5,190 bases of DNA from an uncultured Intrasporangium sp. (GTDB lineage Bacteria > Actinomycetota > Actinomycetes > Actinomycetales > Dermatophilaceae), in assembly GCA_937873285.1 (NCBI GenBank), contig CALMNV010000320.1, positions 1-5,190 of the forward strand. Direction: 5' to 3'. Of the stretch, positions 1-5,190 are shown piece after piece; the stretch's first letter is position 1; each line of letters starts with the position of its first letter. The translations under genes and the position numbers were made by a program. The notes beneath the pieces are model-generated. The model searched no databases, was not told where the DNA came from, and worked only from the letters and a program-made list of their open reading frames with translations.

Positions 1-2112
1 GTCGATCTGGCCGGAGCGCACGAGGTCCTCGACGGTCTCCATGGCGAGGTAGGGGTTGACCGCCGCGGCGCCGTAGCCGATGAGCAGCGCGACGTGGTGC
101 ACCTCGCGCACGTCACCGGCCTCGACGATGAGCCCGACCTGGGTGCGGGTCTTCTCCCGGATGAGGTGGTGGTGGACCGCAGCGGTGAGCAGCAGGGACG
201 GGATGGGCGCCAGGTCACGGCCGGAGTCGCGGTCGGAGAGCACGACGAACCGCGCGCCGCGGGTGATGGCGTGCGAGACCTCCCGGAAGATCTCGTCGAG
301 CCGGTCGCGCATCGCGGCCGCTCCGCCGGTGACGTCGTAGAGGCCGCGCACCACGTGGGTCGCGTAGCCCGGCAGGTCGCCGTCGGCGTTGAGGTGCACG
401 ACCTTGGCCAGCTGGTCGTTGTCGATGACCGGGAACGGCAGGACGAGCTGGCGCGCGTGCGCGGGCGACGCGGACAGTGCGTTGCCCTCCGGCCCGAGGA
501 AGGTCGCGAGCGAGGTGACGAGCTCCTCGCGGATCGCATCGAGCGGCGGGTTGGTCACCTGCGCGAAGAGCTGGGTGAAGTAGTCGAAGAGCAGCCGAGG
601 GCGCGAGGACAGCACGGCGATCGGCGTGTCGGTGCCCATCGAGCCGAGCGCCTCGCCCCCGGTGCGGGCCATCGGCGTGAGCAGGATGCGCAGCTCCTCG
701 GCGGTGTAGCCGAACGTCTGCTGGCGGCGGGCCACCGAGGAGGCGGTGTGCACGATGTGCTCCCGCTCGGGCAGCTGCTCGAGGTGGATGAGCCCGGCGT
801 GCAGCCAGTCGGCATACGGATGTGCGGCCGCCAGCTGGCTCTTGATCTCGTCGTCACCGACGATCCGGCCGTGCTCGGTGTCGACGAGGAACATCCGCCC
901 CGGCTGCAGCCGGCCGCGCTTGACGATCGAGGCGGGGTCGAGGTCGAGCACGCCTGACTCGGATGCCAGCACGACCAGGCCGTCCGAGGTCACCGTGTAG
1001 CGACCGGGCCGCAACCCGTTGCGGTCGAGGACCGCGCCGACCAGTGTGCCGTCGGTGAACACGACGTTGGCCGGGCCGTCCCACGGCTCCATGATCGTCG
1101 AGTGGAACTCGTAGAAGGCGCGGCGGGCCGGGTCCATCGTCGCGTGGTTCTCCCACGCCTCCGGGATCATCATGAGCACCGCGTGCGGCAGCGATCGGCC
1201 GCCGAGGTGGAGGAGCTCGAGGACCTCGTCGAAGCTGGCCGAGTCCGACCCCCCGGGGGTGACGATGGGAAAGAGCCGCTCGAGGGCTCCGGGGATGATG
1301 TCGGAGGTGAGCAGGCTCTCACGGGCCCGCATCCAGTTGCGGTTGCCCTTGACCGTGTTGATCTCGCCGTTGTGGGCGATGAAGCGGTAGGGGTGCGCGA
1401 GCGGCCAGGACGGGAAGGTGTTGGTGGAGAACCGGGAGTGCACCACCGCGAGCTCGGTCTTGAAGCGCGGGTCGCTGAGGTCGGGGAAGAACGGCTCGAG
1501 CTGCCCGGTCGTGAGCATCCCCTTGTAGACCATCGTGCGGGACGACAGCGAGGCGAAGTAGACCTCCGCGTCGTGCTCGGCGCGCTTGCGCAGGGCGAAG
1601 GCCATCCGGTCGAGGCCGAGGTTGACCGAGCGGCCGATCGCGGACGAGACGAACAGCTGCGCGAAGTGCGGCATGCACTCCCGCGCCACCCTGCCGACGA
1701 GGTCCGCCTCGACGGGAACGTCCCGCCAGCCGAGGACCTTGAGGTTCTCGGCGGCCGCGAGCTCCTCGATGTGCCGCACCGCCGCCGCCCGCGCGGCCGG
1801 CTCAGCGGGCAGGAAGACCAGCCCGGCGGCATACGCCCCCGGGGTGGGCAGCGCGAAGGGCACCGAGGCGCGGAGGAACTCGTCGGGCAGCTGCAGGAGG
1901 ATGCCGGCGCCGTCGCCGACGAGCGGGTCGGCTCCGGTGGCCCCCCGGTGGTCCAGGTTGCGCAGGGCGGTGAGGGCGTGGTCGACGATGTCATGGCCGG
2001 GCGTGCCGCGCAGGGTCGCGACGAGGGCCACCCCGCAGGCGTCGTGCTCGAGCTCGCGGCGGTAGAGCCCGGTGCTGGGCGGGTGCGCGCTGAAGCGGGA
2101 GTGCGGCGTCAT
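1..2112 (-). CDS. gltB: Glutamate synthase large (alpha) subunit, N-terminal 704 residues, partial at the left edge
   Basis: With the small subunit GltD, this enzyme makes two glutamates from glutamine and 2-oxoglutarate in the cytoplasm (GOGAT, ammonia assimilation). The frame is open from the ATG at 2112-2110 to the window edge. The start is supported by an AAAGGA Shine-Dalgarno 8 nt upstream. Residues 1-25 look like a short propeptide ahead of Cys26 (in HDACGVAL), the expected N-terminal nucleophile exposed by processing. The class II glutamine amidotransferase domain runs to about residue 430, with DHRGATGAD at 54-62, [12 protein letters not shown] at 225-236, the oxyanion-hole type HNGEINT at 247-253 and [10 protein letters not shown] at 363-372. 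The central domain follows, including [15 protein letters not shown] at 516-530. The family is usually about 1,500 residues, so the FMN-binding, 3Fe-4S and C-terminal beta-helix regions lie outside the window. No frameshift is seen. Tyr codons are TAC except at Tyr94 and Tyr433. gltD probably follows to the left (inference). Confidence 0.96.
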   Translation of the reverse strand, partial: MTPHSRFSAHPPSTGLYRRELEHDACGVALVATLRGTPGHDIVDHALTALRNLDHRGATGADPLVGDGAGILLQLPDEFLRASVPFALPTPGAYAAGLVFLPAEPAARAAAVRHIEELAAAENLKVLGWRDVPVEADLVGRVARECMPHFAQLFVSSAIGRSVNLGLDRMAFALRKRAEHDAEVYFASLSSRTMVYKGMLTTGQLEPFFPDLSDPRFKTELAVVHSRFSTNTFPSWPLAHPYRFIAHNGEINTVKGNRNWMRARESLLTSDIIPGALERLFPIVTPGGSDSASFDEVLELLHLGGRSLPHAVLMMIPEAWENHATMDPARRAFYEFHSTIMEPWDGPANVVFTDGTLVGAVLDRNGLRPGRYTVTSDGLVVLASESGVLDLDPASIVKRGRLQPGRMFLVDTEHGRIVGDDEIKSQLAAAHPYADWLHAGLIHLEQLPEREHIVHTASSVARRQQTFGYTAEELRILLTPMARTGGEALGSMGTDTPIAVLSSRPRLLFDYFTQLFAQVTNPPLDAIREELVTSLATFLGPEGNALSASPAHARQLVLPFPVIDNDQLAKVVHLNADGDLPGYATHVVRGLYDVTGGAAAMRDRLDEIFREVSHAITRGARFVVLSDRDSGRDLAPIPSLLLTAAVHHHLIREKTRTQVGLIVEAGDVREVHHVALLIGYGAAAVNPYLAMETVEDLVRSGQID
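811..818 (+). repeat. GGCATACG octamer, copy 1 (inside gltB)
   Basis: On the coding strand this copy reads across CCG TAT GCC (Pro-Tyr-Ala). It supplies one of only two TAT tyrosine codons in the visible gltB, here Tyr433. The other 12 tyrosines use TAC. Confidence 0.5.
1828..1835 (+). repeat. GGCATACG octamer, copy 2 (inside gltB)
   Basis: On the coding strand this copy reads across GCG TAT GCC (Ala-Tyr-Ala) and gives the second TAT codon of gltB, Tyr94. The codon phase is the same as in copy 1, but the flanking bases differ. Confidence 0.5.
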
Positions 2113-2120
2113 CGTCACCG

Positions 2121-2126
2121 TCCTTT
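2121..2126 (-). promoter_or_regulatory. Ribosome binding site of gltB
   Basis: The minus strand reads AAAGGA here, 8 nt before the ATG at 2112. It is a good match to the 16S anti-Shine-Dalgarno. It fixes the gltB start and so gives a 25-residue propeptide before the catalytic Cys26. Confidence 0.75.
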
Positions 2127-2155
2127 ACGTGTCGTCCCCGGATGGAGCTGGGCCG

Positions 2156-2174
2156 GTGGACGGCGCTGGTCCAC
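2156..2174 (-). repeat. Short inverted repeat in the presumed gltB leader
   Basis: GTGGAC at 2156-2161 pairs perfectly with GTCCAC at 2169-2174 around a 7-nt loop. The hairpin ends about 43 nt before the gltB ATG and is not followed by a T-tract, so it is not a standard terminator. It could be an operator half-site pair, an mRNA leader hairpin or chance in GC-rich DNA. Confidence 0.35.
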
Positions 2175-2240
2175 GGCAGGCAAGACCACGATACTGGAGG
2201 TGGGAAGCGTCCTACTCCTTGATACGGCCAATCCCGGATG

Positions 2241-2268
2241 GTGAGACCTGGTGCGTGCGCACGCTCAC
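2241..2268 (-). repeat. Palindrome at the lgt stop codon
   Basis: GCGTGCGCACGC at 2253-2264 is a perfect 12-bp palindrome that begins on the base after the lgt TGA (2267-2265). A wider 5-bp arm pair, GTGAG 2241-2245 with CTCAC 2264-2268, flanks it. The lack of a T-run argues against a classical intrinsic terminator. A T-less actinobacterial hairpin terminator or a chance GC palindrome are both possible. Confidence 0.3.
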
Positions 2269-3179
2269 GAGGCGACGTGCGACGCTGGGCTCTCCTCCGC
2301 CTCCTGGCGGGGCCCGCGGCCGAACCGTCGCCACAGCCACACGCCGAGGAGGAAGACGAGGATGGACACCCACGTGTTGACCCGCTGGCCGAGGATCAGG
2401 TTGGCCGAGTCGCTGCGCATGTTCTCGACGACGATGCGCCCGACCGGGTAGCCCATGACGTATGCCGCGAAGAGCTGGCCGGGGCGCAGGTTGCGGCGGC
2501 GGTCGAGCACGAGGAGCACCGCGGCGAGGACGAGCACCCACAGCGCCTCGTAGAGGAACGTGGGGTGGAAGAAGCCCTTGACCACCGGCTGCCCGGCAGC
2601 GTCGCGGACCGCTTGGCCGAGCGAGGTGTCCCATTCGTAGACCTTGAGCGCCCACGGCAGGTCGGTCGGGCGGCCGTAGATCTCGTTGTTGAAGTAGTTG
2701 CCGAAGCGGCCCATGGCCTGGGCGATGAGCACGCCCGGCGCCGCGGCGTCGACGAAGTGCAGGAACGACACGCCGTGGCGCCGGCACCCGATCCAGGCCC
2801 CGAGCGCGCCGAGGGCCACAGCACCCCAGATGCCGAGACCGCCGTTCCAGATCGCGAACGCGTCCATCGGCCGGCCGCCGGCCCCGAAGTAGGGCTGTGG
2901 AGTGGTGATGAGGTGGTAGAGCCGCCCGCCGACGATGCCGAACGGGACCGCCCACGCGGAGATGTCGAGCGCGACGCCCCGGCGGGCCCCTCGGGCGACG
3001 AGCCGCCGGTCCGTCAGCCACACCGCGACGACGATGCCGGCGAGAATGCACAGCGCATAGGCCCGAATGGGGATCGGGCCCAGGTGCCACACTCCTGTCG
3101 TCGGCGACGGAATCGCCGCGGGGACTCCGCTCACCGCCGCGGCCTGCGCGGCCAGAGCTGGGATGCCGGTCCAGACCAT
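2265..3179 (-). CDS. lgt: Prolipoprotein diacylglyceryl transferase (Lgt), 304 aa, complete
   Basis: Lgt is an integral membrane enzyme that moves a diacylglyceryl group from phosphatidylglycerol to the lipobox cysteine of lipoprotein precursors, the first step of lipoprotein maturation. The family signature is clear: MGRFGNYFNNEIYGRPT at residues 156-172. Arg158, Asn161 and Gly169 match the E. coli essential residues R143, N146 and G154. FHPTFLYE (204-211) and GYPVGR (243-248) follow as in the family. About seven hydrophobic segments can be placed near 36-55, 72-90, 108-131, 144-156, 207-225, 235-250 and 268-285. The length is close to E. coli Lgt (291 aa), with an N-terminal extension of about 20 residues before PAAIPSPTTGVWHLG. 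At the position of E. coli His103 there is Trp118 (GGLGIWGA), which I believe is usual in actinobacteria. The ATG at 3179-3177 shares one base with the trpA stop and has a GAAGGAAGG Shine-Dalgarno, implying coupled translation. A GTG at codon 16 is a less supported alternative start. Confidence 0.96.
   Translation of the reverse strand: MVWTGIPALAAQAAAVSGVPAAIPSPTTGVWHLGPIPIRAYALCILAGIVVAVWLTDRRLVARGARRGVALDISAWAVPFGIVGGRLYHLITTPQPYFGAGGRPMDAFAIWNGGLGIWGAVALGALGAWIGCRRHGVSFLHFVDAAAPGVLIAQAMGRFGNYFNNEIYGRPTDLPWALKVYEWDTSLGQAVRDAAGQPVVKGFFHPTFLYEALWVLVLAAVLLVLDRRRNLRPGQLFAAYVMGYPVGRIVVENMRSDSANLILGQRVNTWVSILVFLLGVWLWRRFGRGPRQEAEESPASHVAS
2459..2466 (-). repeat. GGCATACG octamer, copy 3 (inside lgt)
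   Basis: Here the octamer lies on the coding strand, in the phase GCG GCA TAC GTC (Ala-Ala-Tyr-Val, residues 238-241 of Lgt). It uses the low-GC alanine codon GCA. Confidence 0.5.
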
Positions 3180-4000
3180 CAACTGCCTTCCTTCGATGTA
3201 GCGCCTCGTATGCCGTCGGCGAGCTCGCGAGCGAGCGCGCCAAGAGCCTGCAGTCCCGCGCGCTCCGACGGCGCCTGCGTGAGGCAGCGCACCAACGCCG
3301 ACCCTACGATGACGCCGTCCGCGAAGCGAGCCACCTCGGCGGCCTGCTCGCCTGTCGACACCCCGAGGCCGACGCACACCGGCAGGTCGGAGACCGACCG
3401 GGTGCGCGCGACGAGTCCCTTGGCTGCGGTGCCCACCCGGGACCGCGCCCCGGTGACGCCCATGACCGCCGCCGCGTAGACGAAGCCGCGACACCGAGAC
3501 GTCACCGCCGCCAGCCGCTCGGGGGTGGAGCTGGGGGCGACGAGGAACACCCTGTCGAGCTCGTGCCGGTCGGCCGCGGCGATCCAGTCGGCCGCCTCCT
3601 CGGGAATGAGGTCAGGGGTGATCAGTCCCGCGCCGCTAGCCCCGGCGAGCTCGGCCGCGAAGGCGTCGACGCCGTGGCGCAGCACCGGGTTCCAGTACGT
3701 CATGACGAGCGCGGCCGCGCCCGCCTCGGTCACCGCCTTGGTGGCGAGGAACGCGTCGGTGAGCCGCACGCCCCGCTCGAGCGCACGGACCGCAGCATCC
3801 TGGATGACGGGTCCGTCGAGCACCGGGTCGCTGTAGGGGACACCCACCTCGACGATGTCGACGCCGGACTCGACGAGGACCTGCATGGCCTCCACCGAGC
3901 CGGCGACGGAGGGAAAGCCGACGGGAAGGTAGCCCACGAGCGCGGCCCGACCTTCCGCTCGACACCGGTTGAGCACCGCGGTCACGCCGCTCCCACTCAC
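3179..4000 (-). CDS. trpA: Tryptophan synthase alpha chain, 273 aa, complete
   Basis: TrpA cleaves indole-3-glycerol phosphate to indole and glyceraldehyde 3-phosphate and passes the indole through a tunnel to TrpB. It is a cytoplasmic TIM-barrel protein. The family signature [14 protein letters not shown] spans residues 50-63 and contains the catalytic pair Glu51 and Asp62 (E. coli E49 and D60). Other family blocks are [11 protein letters not shown] (21-31), [20 protein letters not shown], the phosphate-site loop GVTGAR, and [10 protein letters not shown] with VIVGSALV near the C-terminus. I chose the GTG at 4000-3998 because it overlaps the trpB stop as GTGA and gives a normal length (about 268 is typical). 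Its Shine-Dalgarno is weak (GGGG at 4011-4008), which fits translation coupled to trpB. The frame is open further upstream, but that part overlaps trpB and matches nothing in the family. A GTG five codons in is a possible alternative. The end contains the only ATA (Ile) codon I could find in the four genes. Confidence 0.96.
   Translation of the reverse strand: MSGSGVTAVLNRCRAEGRAALVGYLPVGFPSVAGSVEAMQVLVESGVDIVEVGVPYSDPVLDGPVIQDAAVRALERGVRLTDAFLATKAVTEAGAAALVMTYWNPVLRHGVDAFAAELAGASGAGLITPDLIPEEAADWIAAADRHELDRVFLVAPSSTPERLAAVTSRCRGFVYAAAVMGVTGARSRVGTAAKGLVARTRSVSDLPVCVGLGVSTGEQAAEVARFADGVIVGSALVRCLTQAPSERAGLQALGALARELADGIRGATSKEGS
3186..3194 (-). promoter_or_regulatory. Ribosome binding site of lgt, inside the trpA 3' end
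   Basis: The minus strand reads GAAGGAAGG, ending 6 nt before the lgt ATG at 3179. It lies within the last trpA codons. It is the strongest Shine-Dalgarno in the window and argues for the 304-residue Lgt rather than a start further inside trpA. Confidence 0.75.
3207..3214 (-). repeat. GGCATACG octamer, copy 4 (3' end of trpA)
   Basis: The coding strand reads GGC ATA CGA (Gly-Ile-Arg), a third codon phase. It includes the rare isoleucine codon ATA and the uncommon arginine codon CGA, close to the TrpA C-terminus, where sequence constraint is low. Confidence 0.5.
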
Positions 4001-5190
4001 AGCTGCACCCCGGTGCCCTGCGCCTCCGGGTCGTCCGGCGGCCGCTCGACACCGCCCTCGAGCAGTCCGAACCACTCCGCCGCCGTGTGCACGTCCTTGT
4101 CGCCTCTGCCTGAGAGGTTGACGAGCAACAGGGCGTCCTCGCCGAGCTCCCGGCCGACCTGCATGGCGCCGGCGAGCGCATGGGCGCTCTCGATGGCGGG
4201 CAGGATGCCCTCGGTGCGGCTGAGGAGGGCGAACGCCTCCATCGCCTCGGCGTCGGTGATGGGACGGTACTGTGCCCGGCCAGTCTCGAGCAGGTGCGCG
4301 TGCTCCGGGCCGACGCTGGGGTAGTCGAGCCCCGCGGAGACGCTGTGGGAGGGGACCGTCTGCCCGTCCTCGTCCTGCAGCACGTAGGTGTAGGCGCCGT
4401 GCAGCACGCCGGGTGCTCCGGCGGCGAACCGCGCCGCGTGCCGACCGGAGGCGATGCCCTCGCCGCCGGCCTCGAGCCCGATGAGCCGGACCGACGCGTC
4501 GTCGAGGAACCGGTGGAAGATCCCCATGGCGTTGGAGCCGCCCCCGACGCAGGCGAGGACGGCGTCGGGCAGCCTGCCCACGAGGTCGAGCACCTGGGCG
4601 CGGGCCTCGACGCCGATGACCCGGTGGAAGTCGCGGACCATCTCCGGGAAGGGGTGGGGCCCGGTGACGGTGCCGAGGACGTAGTGCGTCGTCTCGACGT
4701 TGGCGACCCAGTCCCGGAACGCCTCGTTGACGGCGTCCTTGAGCGTGCGGCTGCCGTGCGTGACCGGGACGACCTCAGCGCCGAGCAGCCGCATCCGGGC
4801 GACGTTGAGGGCCTGGCGCTCGGTGTCCTTCTCGCCCATGTAGATGACGCACTCCAGCCCGAGCAGAGCGGCCGCGGTGGCTGTGGCCACGCCGTGCTGA
4901 CCGGCACCGGTCTCGGCGATGACGCGGCTCTTGCCCATCCGCGTCGTGAGCAGCGCCTGACCGAGCACGTTGTTGATCTTGTGCGAGCCGGTGTGGTTGA
5001 GGTCCTCCCGCTTGAGGATCACCCGGGCGCCGCCGCAGTGGGCCGCGAACCGCGCCACCTCGGTGAGGATGCTCGGCCGGCCGGTGTAGGTACGCTGCAG
5101 CCGATCGAGCTCGCCGAGGAACCCCGGGTCGACGCCGGCCTTGCGACGCGCCTCGTCGAGCTGTTCCAGGGCCGGGATCAGCGCCTCGGG
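3997..5190 (-). CDS. trpB: Tryptophan synthase beta chain, C-terminal 397 residues, partial at the right edge
   Basis: TrpB is the PLP enzyme that condenses indole, delivered by TrpA, with L-serine to give tryptophan. The frame is open to the window edge and already recognisable there, so only an N-terminal piece is missing (the first visible residue corresponds to about E. coli residue 17). The PLP site [14 protein letters not shown] places the Schiff-base lysine at visible residue 71 (E. coli Lys87, codon 4980-4978). ETGAGQHG has the catalytic Glu at 93 (E. coli Glu109), and GGGSNAMG at 216-223 binds the PLP phosphate. The spacing of these three sites equals that of E. coli. SGRGDKD near residue 361 holds the serine facing the PLP ring nitrogen. 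This is the TrpB1 type that partners TrpA. An acidic, proline-rich tail of about 16 residues ([16 protein letters not shown]) extends past the E. coli end. The TGA stop overlaps the trpA start by 4 nt. Earlier trp genes such as trpC probably lie to the right (inference). Confidence 0.97.
   Translation of the reverse strand, partial: PEALIPALEQLDEARRKAGVDPGFLGELDRLQRTYTGRPSILTEVARFAAHCGGARVILKREDLNHTGSHKINNVLGQALLTTRMGKSRVIAETGAGQHGVATATAAALLGLECVIYMGEKDTERQALNVARMRLLGAEVVPVTHGSRTLKDAVNEAFRDWVANVETTHYVLGTVTGPHPFPEMVRDFHRVIGVEARAQVLDLVGRLPDAVLACVGGGSNAMGIFHRFLDDASVRLIGLEAGGEGIASGRHAARFAAGAPGVLHGAYTYVLQDEDGQTVPSHSVSAGLDYPSVGPEHAHLLETGRAQYRPITDAEAMEAFALLSRTEGILPAIESAHALAGAMQVGRELGEDALLLVNLSGRGDKDVHTAAEWFGLLEGGVERPPDDPEAQGTGVQL

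Larger units (their letters stand above)
2113..2264 (-). other. lgt-gltB intergenic region, the only non-coding gap in the window
   Basis: These 152 bases separate the lgt stop from the gltB start. They hold the gltB Shine-Dalgarno, a 6-bp hairpin (2156-2174), a 12-bp palindrome next to the lgt stop (2253-2264) and a 9-bp direct repeat CCCGGATGG at 2137-2145 and 2233-2241. On the minus strand TATCGT (2193-2188) fits the loose actinobacterial -10 pattern TANNNT and would give a leader of roughly 70 nt, but no recognisable -35 lies 16-19 nt upstream. AAGGAG at 2219-2214 resembles a Shine-Dalgarno, but no start codon sits at a usable distance. There is no T-tract terminator. Whether gltB has its own promoter or is read through from lgt cannot be settled from the sequence. 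Confidence 0.6.

Noticed and set aside
94..957. 287-codon open frame on the plus strand
   Set aside because: It is antisense to gltB, whose own frame carries clear conserved motifs. The translation is Arg/Glu/Gly/Val-rich with no recognisable fold, as expected for the opposite strand of high-GC coding DNA.
1170..1994. 274-codon minus-strand frame inside gltB
   Set aside because: It is a shifted reading of gltB. The gltB frame is unbroken through this region with conserved amidotransferase motifs, so there is no frameshift or nested gene to invoke.
2213..2219. Shine-Dalgarno-like AAGGAG on the minus strand in the gap, possibly for a leader peptide
   Set aside because: No ATG, GTG or TTG lies 5-12 nt downstream, so no short gene can be supported.
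1102..2244. 380-codon open frame on the plus strand covering the gltB 5' end and the intergenic gap
   Set aside because: It is the antisense shadow of gltB. Its composition is low-complexity charged, with no family motif. It stays open because stops are rare at this GC content.
2238..3479. 413-codon open frame on the plus strand
   Set aside because: It is antisense to lgt and the end of trpA. Both of those have full family signatures, whereas this translation has none.
2265..3494. Longer 409-residue reading of lgt starting inside trpA
   Set aside because: The first 105 residues are an out-of-frame reading of trpA. The ATG at 3179 has a strong Shine-Dalgarno and a tidy overlap with the trpA stop.
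3179..4075. Longer 298-residue reading of trpA
   Set aside because: The extra 25 N-terminal residues overlap trpB and resemble no TrpA. The GTG at 4000 gives the standard length and the GTGA overlap.
3563..4324. 253-codon open frame on the plus strand
   Set aside because: It lies opposite trpA and trpB. The translation is compositionally biased with no motif.
3636..4907. 423-codon minus-strand frame overlapping trpB and trpA
   Set aside because: It is out of frame with both genes, and its Ser/Arg/Pro/Thr-rich translation is typical of a shifted reading of GC-rich DNA.
3997..5058. trpB starting at the GTG at 5058-5056
   Set aside because: The 44 residues encoded at 5059-5190 in the same frame are TrpB-like ([15 protein letters not shown] and onward). 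The gene is simply cut by the window edge.

Overview
This is a GC-rich stretch (roughly 70% G+C by eye) of an actinobacterial chromosome. All four genes lie on the minus strand. Reading right to left they are trpB (partial, running off the right edge), trpA, lgt and gltB (partial, running off the left edge). The trpB-trpA-lgt order is a known actinobacterial arrangement. The protein sequences, the very high GC and the GTG start suggest a Micrococcales-type organism, perhaps near Intrasporangiaceae/Dermatophilaceae. That family-level placement is inference only.

Layout on the minus strand: trpB codes for the tryptophan synthase beta chain and lacks only its N-terminus. Its TGA stop lies inside a GTGA overlap with the GTG start of trpA, the alpha chain. 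The trpA TGA stop in turn shares one base with the ATG of lgt (TGATG). lgt encodes prolipoprotein diacylglyceryl transferase. The three genes therefore look like one translationally coupled operon tail that joins tryptophan synthesis to lipoprotein lipidation. After lgt comes a 152-bp gap, the only non-coding stretch in the window. It holds short inverted repeats, a 9-bp direct repeat and a good Shine-Dalgarno for gltB, but no convincing promoter or terminator. gltB follows: the first 704 residues of the glutamate synthase large subunit, covering the glutamine amidotransferase domain and much of the central domain. Its FMN and iron-sulfur region lies outside the window, and gltD is probably further left.

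TrpA and TrpB form the complex that converts indole-3-glycerol phosphate plus serine to tryptophan. Lgt acts in the membrane on lipoprotein precursors. GltB, with GltD, turns glutamine and 2-oxoglutarate into glutamate. These are housekeeping genes. I see no mobile element, RNA gene, CRISPR array, defence system or undescribed gene system. The one pattern the genes do not explain is the octamer GGCATACG, present four times. It sits in three different codon phases and coincides with unusual codons (TAT, ATA).
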